A stretch of 64,000 bases of DNA from Papio anubis (lineage: Eukaryota; Chordata; Mammalia; Primates; Cercopithecidae): assembly GCF_008728515.1 (NCBI RefSeq), contig NC_044983.1, positions 125,049,139-125,113,138 on the forward strand, read 5' to 3'. The notes under the pieces were generated by a model. It did no database searches, was not told where the DNA came from, and saw nothing but the letters and a program-made list of their open reading frames with translations. Below, piece after piece: positions 24,530 through 36,375 of this stretch (within the stretch, counting starts at the first letter, position 1; each line of letters opens with the position of its first letter). The position numbers were made by a program, and so were the translations under genes.

Positions 24530-25728
24530 AGGGCACTGCCTGGTGGCTCTGGCCCCACAGGGGCCGTTGGCCCAGCCCCCCGGGCCCCTGAGCTGCGGTA
24601 GCCTGCTGCTGGAGAGGCTGTTCGCCTGGGGCGGGCCCTTGTAGACCTTTCTCAAGCGCCAGGCGGGGTCTGAAGCCCGTTTGAAGGTCAGGAGGCATGA
24701 GTTGTTGGCGGTGGTCAAGCTGCTGAACAAGAAGGAACAGGAGCTGCAGGAGACCGAGCACTTGCTGTATGATGAGGATGAAGATTTCAGGAAACTTGCA
24801 GAGAATGAAATAACTCTGTGTTATAAGAAGAAATAACCAGTTGAAGCTTCAGAAGAAACAGATGAAAATGATTTGATCCTGGAAGTAACTGCAGGAGTTG
24901 GAGGTCAGGAGGCAAAGTTGTTTACTTCAGAGATATTTGATACGTATCAGCCATATGCTGCATTTAAAGGATGGCATTTTGAAACCCTGGAATATTTTCC
25001 AAGTGAAATAGGTGGCCTCAGACATGCATCTGCCAGCATTGGGGATTCAGAAGCCTATAGGGACATGAAATTTGAAGGAGGTGTGCGCAGAGTACAAAGA
25101 GTGCCAAAGACAGAAAAGCAAGGCCTCATCCATACTAGTACCATGACTGTAAGCAGTATTGCCCCCGCCTACTGAGATTAATCGGGTGATTAATCTGAAA
25201 GATTTGAGAGTCTACACTAAGCAAGCCAGTGGAGCTTGGGGGCCAGCATGTAAATACCATGGACAGTGCTGTCCGGCTAGTTCATCTTCCAACAGGAAGA
25301 AGAAAAGGGATGAGAAGGAAAAGGAGTACTCCTTGAAAATAAGTAAAGAAGATTTTTCTATTAAAACTTTTTAATTCTTGTAACACTATTCAGGTGTTTC
25401 TGAATGTCAGCAAGAGAGATCTCAACTGAAAAATGAAGAGCTGACTATGAAAAAGTTACGTGTAAAACTATACAACATGTATCTAGAAGAAGAAATGAAT
25501 AAAAAACACAGTGCTAGAAAAATTCAGATTGGAAGTAAAGGAAGATCAGAGAAAATAAGAACCTATAATTTTCCACAGAACCAGGTCTCAGATCACAGAA
25601 TAAGCAAGTCACTGCATGATCTTGAAACTTTTATGCAAGGAGATTATCTACTGGATGAACTTGTTTGGTCATTAAAGGAATATGCTGATTATGAATCTTT
25701 AGTAGAAATTATTTCCCAAAAAGTTTAA
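24530..25728 (+). pseudogene. MTRF1L: Processed pseudogene of mitochondrial translation release factor 1-like (MTRF1L)
   Basis: The intact parent encodes a mitochondrial class I release factor that ends translation at stop codons through a GGQ motif in the ribosomal peptidyl-transferase centre. Here the coding sequence runs without introns from about codon 8 of the parent to the stop TAA at 25,726. Recognisable parts are KLLNKKEQELQETEHLL, the block ILEVTAGVGGQEAKLFTSEI, GGLRHASASIGDSEAY, and the C-terminal RTYNFPQN and MQGDYLLDEL. It is dead. The start codon is missing. There is an in-frame TAG near 24,640 and a TAA with loss of about 14 codons near 24,833. A frameshift lies near 25,155, and one extra base lies just before the GGQ codons near 25,238. 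About 96 bases interrupt it at 25,295-25,392. I see no clear A tail. Identity of the parent is from recognised protein blocks. Confidence 0.9.
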
Positions 25729-25914
25729 GTTGATTTTTTATTCATACGCTTTTGTAGCTTAGAAAAATTCTACTGTAGCACATCCACATAGTGTAAAAAT
25801 ACCATTATTCTCTTAAAAAACATGAGTTAACACCGTTGGAGGTAATATGCATATTCTGAAGTCATAGATAATTTACACAGATCTCTTTCAATGCATTAGT
25901 AAAAACCATACAAT

Positions 25915-26165
25915 ATACAGATGGTCCTTGATTTGCATTGTGGTTAATTCCCAACAAACCCATCATAAGTCAAAAATACCTTTAACATTAGCAACACCGC
26001 AGTCTCCTACTTAATGACAGCTTGACTTAACAATTTTCCAACTTTACTGTGGTGTGAAAGAGGTATGATTCGTAAGTCCTAAGGAGCTCCTCAGCTTGAA
26101 ATGGGTTTACATCCTGATAAACCCATCATAAAGTCAAAAAAAACCTAAAACCATCATAAGCTGGT
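25915..26165. mobile_element. Tigger-type DNA transposon fragments
   Basis: Blocks such as CAACAAACCCATCATAAGTC, ACTTTACTGTGGTGTGAAAG and TCCTGATAAACCCATCATAA resemble terminal parts of Tigger-related non-autonomous elements, in both orientations. It is short and rearranged. Confidence 0.5.
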
Positions 26166-26984
26166 GGCCGCCTGTTATCATGATATAGTGGTAAGTCTTG
26201 GACGCTTCTTTACAATAAGTAGACAAAGGAAAATCATCCTTTGTCCTGTTCTATGTAAATATTTAATGAATGATCCAAAATTCAGTTTAAATCTTTATTA
26301 TGAAAAACTTTAAACCTAAAGTAGTAGAAATATGACAGTAAATATTATGTCCTAATATCCAGTCAGGAGACAGAAACCATACCATTAACTTGGACAGGGA
26401 TAATTTTAATATAAAAAACTTTTAACTGATCATGGTATTAGCTATTAAGAGGGATAAAAGAGAGCTATAATGTCGCAGGACTGAGAGTACTCAAAGAAGG
26501 AACATCCTTGGAAGGGGCTCCCCTTCCCCATGGTGAAGTCAGACCTAATGGAAAGAGTGTGGCTACTCACTGCTCAGTGATAGGGAAGTTCCCTGCCTTG
26601 CCCTGGGCCAGAGCTGGTGGGCAGCTGGTGGCTCAGGTTTGGAAGCAAACAACCTCACACCCTCGGGACTGGTAAGCCAGAAGCCTCCTGCTAGGGTGTG
26701 AGCAAAACTTGGACAGGAACTCTCAGTAGATGTTTGTGTTTGTCAAGGTTCTCCAGAGAAACTCCCTTAAAAGGATTGGCTTGTGTGATTATTATTAAGT
26801 CTAACAAGTCCAAAAGCTGGAGTGTGAGGCAAGAGGCTTGAGACCCACGAAGGCTGATGGTGTAGGTCCAGTCCAAAGGTATCTGTTGGAGGATTGTCTT
26901 TTTCTTGGAAGAGGACAGTCTTTTTTTCTCTTCAGGCCTTCACCTGACTGGATCAAGCCCACTAACATCAAGGAGGACACACCA
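26166..26984. other. Intergenic sequence, partly repeat-like
   Basis: 26,741-26,980 has the look of a common interspersed repeat (AAGGTTCTCCAGAGAAAC, AGTCCAAAAGCTGGAG, TTCAGGCCTTCACCTGACTG), probably LTR-derived, but I cannot name the family. The part before it is unrecognised. Confidence 0.4.
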
Positions 26985-27653
26985 ACAAAGCCTTGCTCAC
27001 TGCTAGCACAGTAGTCTGAGATTGACCTGCGAGGCAGCAACCTGGCAGGGGAGGGGGGTGTGCACCATTGCTGAGGCTTGAGTAGGTAAACAAAGTGGCT
27101 GGGGAAGCTCGAACTGGGCAGATCCCACCACAGCTCAGCAAGGTCTGTTGCCTTTGCAGATTCCACCTCTGGGGGCAGGGCATAACTGAACAAAAGCCAG
27201 CAGAAACTTCTGCAGACTTAAACGTCCCTGTCTGACAGCTCTGAACAGAGCAGTGGTTCTCCCAGCACAGTATTTGAGCTCTGAGAATGGAGAGACTGCC
27301 TCCTCAAGTGGGTCCCTGAGCCCCGTGTAGCCTAACTGGGAGATACCTCACAGTAGGGGCCGACCGACACACCTCATACAGACGGATGCCCCCCTGGGAT
27401 GAAGCTTCCAGAGGAAGGATCAGGCAGCAATATTTGCTGTTCTGCAGCCTCTGGTGGTGATAACCAGGCAAACAGGGTCTGTAGTGGACCTCCAGCAAAC
27501 TCCAACAGACCTGCAGCTGAAGGACATGACTGCAAGAAGGAAAACTAACAAACAGAAAGGAATAGCATCAACATCAACAAAAAGCACATACACATCAAAA
27601 CCCCATCTGTAGGTCACCAACATCAAAGACCAAAGGTAGATAAAACCACAAAG

Positions 27654-28677
27654 ATGGGGAGAAACCAGAGCAGAAAAGTGGAATATTCTAAAAACCAGAG
27701 GGTCTTTTCTCCTCCAAAGGATCACAGCTCCTCACCAGCAACAGAACAAAGCTGGATGGAGAATGATTTCGATGAGCTGACAGAAGTAGACTTCAGAAGG
27801 TCAGTAATAACGAACTCCTCTGAGCTAAAGGAGGATGTTAGAACCCATTGTAAGGAAGCTAAAAACCTTGAAAAAAGATTAGATGAATGGCTACCTAGAA
27901 TCAACAGTGTAGGAGTGTAGGAAAGACCTTAAATGACCTGATGGAGCTGAAAACTGTGGCACGAGAACTACATGATGCATGCACAAGCTTCAATACCCAA
28001 TTTGATCAAGAGGAAGAAACGGTATCAGAGATTGAAGATCAAATTAATGAGATAAAGCGAGAAGAGGAGTTTAGAGAAAAAAGAGTAAAAAGGAACAAAC
28101 AAAGCATCCAAGAAATATGGGACTAAGTGAAAAGACGTTTGATTGGTGTACCTGAAAGTGACGAGGAGAATGGAACCAAGTTGGAAAACACTCTTCAGGA
28201 TAATATCCAGGAGAACTTCCCCAACCTAGCAAGGCAGGCCAACATTCAAATTCAGGAAATACAGAGAACACTACAAAGATACTCCTCGAGAACAGCAACC
28301 CCAAGACACATGATCGTCAGATTCACCAAGATTGAAATGAAGGAAAAAATGTTAAGGGCAGCCAGAGAGAAAGGTCGGGTTACCCACAAAAGGAAGCCCA
28401 TCAGACTTACAGTGGATCTCTCAGCAGCAACTCTACAAGCCAGAAGAGGGTGGGGGCTAATATTCAACATTCTTAAAGAGATGAATTTTCAACCCAGAAT
28501 TTCATATCCAGCCAAACTAAGATTCATAAGTGAAGGAGAAATAAAATCCTTTACGGACAAGCAAATGCTGAGAGATTTGTCACCACCAGGCCTGTCTTAC
28601 AAGAGCTCCTGAAGGAAGCACTAAATATGGAAAGGAACAACAGGTATCAGCCACTGCAAAAACATGCCAAATTGTAA
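27654..28677 (+). pseudogene. L1 ORF1 (RNA-binding protein), broken
   Basis: It starts at an ATG at 27,654 and ends at a TAA at 28,675. The coiled-coil part, the RNA-recognition part (with VRFTKIEMKEKMLRAAREKG) and the C-terminal part (NFQPRISYPAKL) are visible. A stop near 27,918, a stop near 28,124 and further changes near 28,590 break the frame. In an active element this protein coats L1 RNA. Confidence 0.85.
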
Positions 28678-28739
28678 AGACCATTGAAGCTAGGAAGAAA
28701 CTACATCAACTAACGGGAAAAATAACCAGCTAACATCAT

Positions 28740-31700
28740 ATGACATGATCTAATTCACACATAACGATAGTAACTTAAATGTAAATGGGCTAAATGCTCC
28801 AATTAAAAGACACAGACTGGCAAATTGAATAAAGAGTCAAGACCCATCAGTTTGCTGTATTCAGGAGACCCATCTCACATGCAGAGACAGGCTCAAATAG
28901 AGGGATGGAGGAAGATCTACCAAGCAAATGGAAAGCAAAAAAAAGCAGGGGTTGCAGTCCTAGTCTCTGATAAAACAGACTTTAAACCAACAAAGATCAA
29001 AAGAGACAAAGAAGGCCATTACATAATGGTAAAGGGATCAATTCAACAAGAAGAGCTAACCATCCTAAATATATATACACCCAATACAGGAGCACCCAGA
29101 TTCATAAAGCAAGTCCTTAGAGACCTACAAAGAGACTTAGACTCCCACACAATAATAATGGGAGACTTTAACACTCCACTGTCAACATTAGACAGATTAA
29201 TGACAGAAGGTTAACAAGAATATCCAGGACTTGAACTCAGCTCTGCACCAAGTGGACCTAATAGACATCTACAGAACTCTCCACCCCAAATCAACAGAAT
29301 ATACATTCTTCTCAGCACCACATTGCACTTATTCCAAAATTGACCACATAGTTGGAAGTAAAGCACTCCTCAGCAAATGTAAAAGAACAGAAATCACAAC
29401 AAACTGTCTCTCAGACCACAGTGCAATCAAATTAGAACTCAGGATTAAGAAACACTCAAAACTGCACAACTACATGGAAATTGAACAACCTGCTCCTGAA
29501 TGACTACTGGGTAAATAACGAAATGAAGGCAGAAATAAAGATGTTCTTTAATATCAATGAGAACAAAAATACAACGTACCAGAATCTCTGGGACACATTT
29601 AAAGCAGTGTGTAGAGGGAAATTTATAGCACTAAATGCCCACAAGGGAAAGAAGGCAAGATCTGAAATTGACACCCTAACATCACAATTAAAAGAACTAG
29701 AGAAAGCAAGAGCAAACACATTCAAAGGCTAGCAGAAGGCAAGAAATAACTAAAACCAGAGCGGAACTGAAGGAGATAGAGACACAAAAAACCCTTCAAA
29801 AAATCAATGAATCCAGGAGCTGGTTTTTTGAAAAGATCAACAAAATTGGTAGACTGCTAGCAAGACTAATAAAGTAGAAAAGAGAGAAGAATCAAACAGA
29901 CGCAATAAAAAAATGATAAAGGGGATATCACCACCAATCCCACAGAAATACAAACTACCATCAGAGAATACTATAAACACCTCTATGCAAATAAACTAGA
30001 AAATCTAGAAGAAATGGATAAATTCCTGGACACATACACCCTACCAAGACTAAACCTGGAAGAAACTGAATTTTTGAATATACCAATAACAGGCTCTGAA
30101 ATTGAGGCAATAATTAATAGCCTACCAACCAAAAAAAGTCCAGGACCATGTGGATTCACAGCCAAATTCTACCAGAGGTACAAAGAGGAGCTGGTACATT
30201 CCTTCTGAAACTATTCCAATCAATAGGAAAAGAAGGAATCCTCCCTAACTCATTTTATGAGGCCAGCATCATTCTGATACCAAAGCCTGGCAGAGTCACA
30301 ACAAAAAAAGAGAATTTTAGACTAATATCCCTGACGAACATCGATGCGAAAATCCTCAATAAAATACTGGCAAACCAAATCCAGCAGCACATCAAAAAGC
30401 TTATCTACCATAATCAAGTTGGCTTCATCCCTGGGATGCAAGGCTGGTTCAACACATACAAATCAATAAACGTAATCCATCACATAAATAGAACCAAAGA
30501 CAAAAACCACATGATTATCTCAATAGATGCAGAAAAGGCCTTCAACAAAATTCAACAGCCCTTCATGCTAATAACTCTCAATAAACTAGGTATTGATGGG
30601 ACATATCTCAAAATAGTAAGAGCTGTTTATGACAAACCCACAGCCAATATCATACTGAATGGGCAAAAACTGGAAGCATTCCCTTTGAAAACTGGCACAA
30701 GACAGGAATGTCCTCTCTCACCACTCCTATTCAGCATAGTGTTGGAAGTTCTGGCCAGGGCAATCAGGCAAGAGAAAGAAATCAAGGCTATTCAATTACG
30801 AAAAGAGGAAGTCAAATTGTCCCTGTTTGCAGATGACATGATTGTATATTTAGAAAACCCCATCATCTCAGCCCAAAATATCCTTAAGCTGATAAGCAAC
30901 TTCAGCAAAGTCTCAGGATACAAAATCAACGTGCAAAAATCACAAGCATTCGTATACACCAATAACAAACAGAGAGCCAAATCATGAGTGAACTCCCATT
31001 CACAATTGCTACAAAGAAAGTAAAATACCTAGGAATCCAACTTATGAGGGATATGAAGGACCTCTCAAGGAGAACTAAAAACCACTGCTCAACGAAATAA
31101 AAGAGGACACAAACAAGTGGAAGAACATTCCATGCTCATGCAAAGGAAGAATCAATATCGTGAAAATGGCCATACTGCCCAAGGTAATTTATAGATTCAA
31201 TGCCATCTCCATCAAGCTACCAATGACTTTCTTCACAGAATTGGAAAAAACCACTTTGAAGTTCATATGGAACCAAAAAAGAGCCCACATTGCCAAGACA
31301 ATTCTAAGCAAAAAGAACAAAGCTGGAGGCATCATGCTACCTGACTTCAAACTGTAGTACAAGGCTACAGGAACCAAAACAGTATGATACTGGTACCAAA
31401 ACAGAGATATAGACCAATGGAACAGAACAGAGGCCTCAGAAATAACACCACACATCTACAACCATCTGATCTTTGACAAACCTGAAAAAAACAAGAAATA
31501 GGGAAAGAATTCCCTATTTAATAAATGGTGCTGGGAAAACTGGCTGGTCATATGCAGAGAACTGAAACTGGATCCCTTCCTTGCACCTTATATAAAAATT
31601 AATTCAAGATGGATTAAAGACTTAAATGTAAGACCTAAAACCATAAGAAATCCTAGAAGAAAACCTATGCAATACCATTCAGGACATAGGCATGGGCAAG

Positions 31701-32535
31701 GACTTCATGACTAAAACACCAAAAGCAACGGCAGCAAAAGCCGAAATACACAAATAGGATCTAATTAAACTAAAGAGTTATGCACAGCAAAAGAAACTAC
31801 CATCAGAGTGAACAGGCAACCTACAGAATGGGAGAAAATTTTTGTAATCTATCCATCTAACAAAAGGCTAATATCCAGAATCTACAAAGAACTTAAACAA
31901 ATTTACAAGAAAAAAACAAAAAACCCCATCAAAAAGTGGGCAAAGGATATGAACAGATACTTCTCAAAAGAAGACATTTATGCAACCAACAGACAGACAT
32001 GCGAAAAAATGCTCATCAGAGAAATGCAAATCAAAACCACAATCAGATACCATCTCATACCAGTTAGAATGGCAATCGTTAAAATATCAGGAAACAATAG
32101 ATGCTGGAGAGGATGTGGAGAAATAGGAACGCTTTTACGTTGTTGGTGGGAGTATAAACTAGTTCAACCATTGTGGAAGACAGTGTGGTGATTCCTCAAG
32201 GATCTAGAGCTAGAAATACCATTTGACCCAGCAATCCCATTACTGGATATATACCCAAAGGATTATAAACCATGCTATAAAGACACATGCACACGTACAT
32301 TTATTGCGGCACTATTCACAATAGCAAAGACTTGGAGCCAACTCAAATGTTCATCAATGATAGACTGGATTAAGAAAATGTGGTACATACACCATGGAAT
32401 ACTATGCAGCCACAAAAAATGATGAGTTCATGTCCTTTGCAAGGACGTGGATGAAGGTAGAAACCATCATTCTGAGCAAACTATCACAAGGACAGAAAAC
32501 CGAACACCGCATGTTCTCACTCATAGGCGGGAATT
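28740..32535 (+). pseudogene. L1 ORF2 (endonuclease and reverse transcriptase), broken
   Basis: The ATG at 28,740 is followed by TGA as third codon (28,746), so it could not be translated. Endonuclease blocks lie at about 28,830-29,500 (MGDFNTPLS, SDHSAIKLEL). The reverse transcriptase lies at about 30,148-30,990, with SIDAEKAFNK and the FADD catalytic motif near 30,825. The C-terminal domain ends near 32,535. There are many stops and frameshifts. The usual stop codon after the FSLIGGN end is also mutated (TTA). Confidence 0.88.
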
Positions 32536-32764
32536 TAACAATGAGAACATTTGGACAGAGGGTGGGGAACATCACACACTGGGGCTTGTTGTGGGGTGGG
32601 GGGCAGGGGGAGGAATAGCATTAGGAGAAATACCTACTGTAAACAAAGAGTTAACAGGTGCAGCAAACCAACATGGCATATGTATACCTATGTAACAAAC
32701 CTGCACGTTGTGCACATGTACCCTAGAACTTAAAGTATAATTTTTAAAAAAAAAGAAGGAAAAA

Positions 32765-32987
32765 AAACTTCTAAAGCAATCTAGGAAATGAAGGAAGAGA
32801 TAAACATCTTAAGAAGAAATCAGTCAGAGTTTCTAGCTTTGAAAAACTCACTTAAGGCATTGCAAAAAAAAAAAAAATTGAAATATTTATCAATAGACTG
32901 GACCAAGCAGAAGAAAAAATCTCAGCAAGAGCTTTAGACCAGTTTTTTAACCAATCCAGTCCGACAAAAATAAAGAAAAAAGAGTTT
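32765..32987 (+). mobile_element. Older L1 ORF1 fragment
   Basis: GAAATGAAGGAAGAGATAAA, TAGACTGGACCAAGCAGAAG and CAGTCCGACAAAAATAAAGA are ORF1 coiled-coil region blocks of a pre-L1PA7-like element. It is isolated, with no continuation on either side. Confidence 0.7.
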
Positions 32988-33058
32988 TTACTTTTTTATT
33001 ATACTTTAAATTCTGGAATTTGTTACATAGGTATACACTTTCGATGTTGGTTTGCTGA
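32988..33058 (-). mobile_element. Very short L1 3'-end fragment, reverse
   Basis: TTTTTATTATACTTTAAATT then GTTACATAGGTATACACTTT and TGTTGGTTTGCTG is the reverse complement of the last ~100 bases of L1, with a small internal deletion. Confidence 0.7.
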
Positions 33059-33094
33059 AGACCTGAAGGGAGTGGGTGGCAAGCCATGTGCATG

Positions 33095-33335
33095 TTCAGG
33101 GCAGGCCCTTCCAGGCAGAAGGAACAGCAGGTGAGAACGCCCTGAGATGGGACTGTGCCTGAGGGTTTAAGGAACAGCAAGTATGCCATGTGGCTGGAGG
33201 GCGCAGCTAAGGAAAACTTATGAAGCGATTGGGACAGAAGAAAGCAAGGGCAAATCCTGTGCACTATTAGGATTCTGCTTTTTACTTTGAAGTAGAAGGG
33301 AAATTATTAGAGCATTTTGAGTAGAAAAAAAATTC
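33095..33335 (-). repeat. L2 LINE fragment, reverse
   Basis: GGCAGAAGGAACAGCAGGTG, GTATGCCATGTGGCTGGAGG and AGGATTCTGCTTTTTACTTT follow the reverse L2 order. Confidence 0.5.
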
Positions 33336-33339
33336 AGAA

Positions 33340-35464
33340 AATTTCATTTGTATCTCTCCTTTTGAGAAATGTCTGTTTGGATCCCTTGCCCATTTTTTAA
33401 TCAGATTATTTGTTTTCTTGCTATTGAGTTCCTTATATGGTCATGCATCATATAAAGACATTTCTGTCAATGACACACCACATGTATGACGGTGGTCCCA
33501 TAAGATTATAATGGAGCTGAAAAATCCTATCACCTGCTGACATTGTAGCCATCCTGATATCCTGGCAGAATGCATTCTTCACATGTATGTGGTGATGCTG
33601 CTGTCAACAAACCTACTGCACAGCCAGCCATATAAAAGTATAGCACACACAATTATGTATAATACAGAATACTTTCTAACAATCATAAATGACTGCATTA
33701 CTGGCTCATGTGTTTACTATAGATTGTTATTTTAGAATGTACTCATTTGTCTTTTTTTTTAAGTTAATATAAAACAGACTCAGGCACGTCCTTCAGGATG
33801 CATTTCAGAAGAAAGCCTTGTTATCCTAGGAGATGACGGCTCCATGCATGTTATTGTCCCTGAAGACCTTCCAGTGGGACAAGGTGTGGAGGTGGAAGAA
33901 AGTAATATTGATTATCCTAACCCTGTGTAGGACTGGGCTCATGTGTGTGTGTTTGTGGCTTCATTTTTAACAAAAAGTTTACAAACTAAAACATAAAGAA
34001 AAAGAAATTTTACATAGAAAAAACCTTATAGAATAAGGATATAAGAAAATGTTTTGTACAGCTTTAGAATGTATTTTAAGCTAAGTAATATTACAAAAGA
34101 GTCAAAAAGTTTGCAAAAAAATAAAAAGTTTATAAAGTAAAAAGTCACAGTAAGCTAAGTTTATTGTTGAAGAAAGAAAAATATTTTTTGTAGGTTTAGT
34201 GTAACCTGCGTGCATAGTATTTATAAAGTCTACAGTAGTGTATAGCAATCCTAGGCCTTCACATTCACTCACCAGTCACTCACTGACTCACTCAGAGCAA
34301 CTTTCAGTTCATGGTAAGCTATTTCTGCAAGCTCCGTTCGTGGTAAGGGCTTTATACAGGTGTACCATTTTTAACTTTTATACTTTATTTTTACTGTACC
34401 TTTACTACTTTAGATATGTTTAGATACACAAATTTTTATAATTGCATTACAGCTGTCTATAGTATTCAGTACATTAACATGCTGTAGAGATTAATAACCT
34501 TTGAGCAATAGGCCATACCATATAGCTTAGGTGTGCAGTAGACTATACTGTCTAGATTTGTGTAAGCACACTTTATGGGGTTCCCACAATTGAAATCACC
34601 TAATGATGCATTTATTAGAAAGTAGCTCCATCGTTAAGCAACTGATACATACACGACTATATGTTTTGGAAATTAGTTCCTTATCAGATGTACGGATTGC
34701 AAATATTTTCTCCTAATCCACAGCTGGTCTCTTCACTCTGTTAATGTCTTCCTTTACTGTACAGAAGCTTTTTAAGTTAATGGAATCCATTTGTCTATTT
34801 TTGCTAGTGTTGTCTGTGCTTTCAGAGTTCTACCCAATAAATCATTGCCCAGACCAGTGTCATGGAGCTTTTCCCTATGTTTTCTTCTGGTGGCTTGCTG
34901 TTTCAAGTCTTATGTTTAAGTCTTTTATCCATTTTGAATTGATTTTTTTATGGCATGAGTATAAAGGTCCAATTTTATTCTTCTGAATGTGGATATCCAG
35001 TTTTCCCAATACCATTTTATTGATATCTAGTTTTCCCAATACCACTTATTGAAGAGATTGTTCTTTCGCCATTATGCATTCTTGGCACTTTTGTTGAAAA
35101 TCAATTGACCCTAAATACTTGGGTTTATTTCTGGGCTTTTTATCCTGTTCCATTGGCCAATTTGTCTGTTGTAATGCCAGTACTATGTTGTTTTGATTAT
35201 AATAGCTTTATAATATAATTTAAAAATCAGAAACTGTGATGCCTCCAGCTTTGTTATTTTAACTCAAAATTACTTTGGTTATTCACAGTCTTTTCTGGTT
35301 GTATATGAATTTGGGGGTTTTTTTAATATTTCTGTGAAAATGATATTAGAATTTTGATAAGAATTGCATTGAATCTGTAGATTACTTTGGGTAATAGGGA
35401 TATTTTAACAGTATCAGTTCTTCCAACCCATGAACATGGGATTTTTCTTCTTTAATTTTTGTCA
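33340..35464 (-). mobile_element. Old L1 (L1M type) segment in reverse, split by a DNA transposon
   Basis: The sequence on both sides of the transposon at 33,438-34,660 is L1 ORF2 3' region in reverse: TTGCCCATTTTTTAATCAG before it, and the run from TTAGTTCCTTATCAGATGTA to CCAACCCATGAACATGGGA after it. The following 35,465-36,375 is L1 in forward orientation and is the next part of ORF2, so this reverse piece is the inverted 5' half of one insertion. Confidence 0.8.
33438..34660 (-). mobile_element. MER6/Tigger-type DNA transposon
   Basis: Terminal inverted repeats are visible: TGGTCATGCATCATATAAAG at the left, and the reverse complement of its 5' end at the right (CATCGTTAAGCAACTGATAC). TA lies at both borders, as expected for Tc1/mariner-class insertion. 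Internal blocks GAAGACCTTCCAGTGGGACA and GGCCTTCACATTCACTCACC fit a MER6-like element. The family name is from memory. No transposase frame survives. Confidence 0.7.
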
Positions 35465-36375
35465 TCAATCCTCAATCATCAGGGAAATGTTCTAATCATC
35501 AGGAAAATGCAAGTTAAAATTGCAATGAGCTATTCTCTCACACCGGTTAGAATGGCTACTAGCAGATAAATGAAAGATAAGTGTTGGTGACGATGTGAAA
35601 AAAAGGAAAGCCTTGTAGGCTGTTGCTGGGAATGTAAATTAGTACAGCCATGATAGAAGACAGCATGGAGGTTCCTCAAAAAACTAAAAGCAACAGAACT
35701 ACCATATGATTCAACAGTCCCACTTCTAGTTATATATCCACAAGAATCGAAATCAATGTTAGAGAAATATCTGCACTCCCATATTCATTGTCATATTATT
35801 TACAATAGCCAAGATATGAAACCAACCTAAGTGTTCATAAACAGATGAGCAAATAAAGAAAATGTAATATATATATATACATATATATACATGAAATAAT
35901 ATTCAGCCTTAAAAAAGAAGGATATTCTTTCATTTGTGACAACACAGATGAATGTGGAGGACATAATGCTAAGTGAAATAAGCCAGGCACAAAAGGAAAA
36001 ATACCACATGATCTCACTTAAATGAATAATTTTTAAGTGAAACTCATAGAAATAGAGTGTAGAAAGGAAGCTACTAGATTCTAGGGCGGGACTGAGATGG
36101 GGGTTATTGAAGAGATGTTGGTCGAAGAGTACAAAGTTTCAATTAAACAAAGGAATACATTTTTGAGATCTATTGTACAACAGGGTGACCATAGTTAACC
36201 ACTGAGAGTAAATTGCAAATGCCCCATCACGAAAAATGATGAGAAAGTGAAGTGACAGATATGTTAATGTGCTTGATTGAATCATCCCCTATTGTATACA
36301 TATATCAAAATATCACATTGTGCCCCATAATATACCATTATGATTTGTCAAAATCATATTCATTTTAAAAACAAA
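35465..36375 (+). mobile_element. Old L1, forward 3' part
   Basis: The L1 ORF2 3' end and 3' UTR run from TCATCAGGAAAATGCAAGTT. They pass through AGAATGGCTACTAGCAGATA and ATATATAC-rich bases at 35,868-35,893 to TTGTACAACAGGGTGACCAT and the end near 36,375. It continues, in L1 coordinates, from the reverse segment to its left. Confidence 0.8.

Larger units (their letters stand above)
26985..32755 (+). mobile_element. Near-full-length L1PA-type LINE-1, inactive
   Basis: The element has most of the L1 5' UTR (from CCTTGCTCACTGCTAGCACA; roughly the first 300 bases are missing), ORF1, ORF2, the 3' UTR with ATGTATACCTATGTAACAAA and a short A-rich end near 32,750. Every reading frame is interrupted. 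No matching target-site duplication is obvious, so the left end is approximate. Confidence 0.9.

Noticed and set aside
24873..25175. A 100-codon open frame matching a release factor, as a possible gene
   Set aside because: It is one open piece of the MTRF1L retrocopy, which has stops, frameshifts and a lost start.
30148..30987. A 279-codon reverse transcriptase frame, as a possible retron-like or host gene
   Set aside because: It is part of L1 ORF2 and lies within the LINE-1 at 26,985-32,755, with broken frames on both sides.
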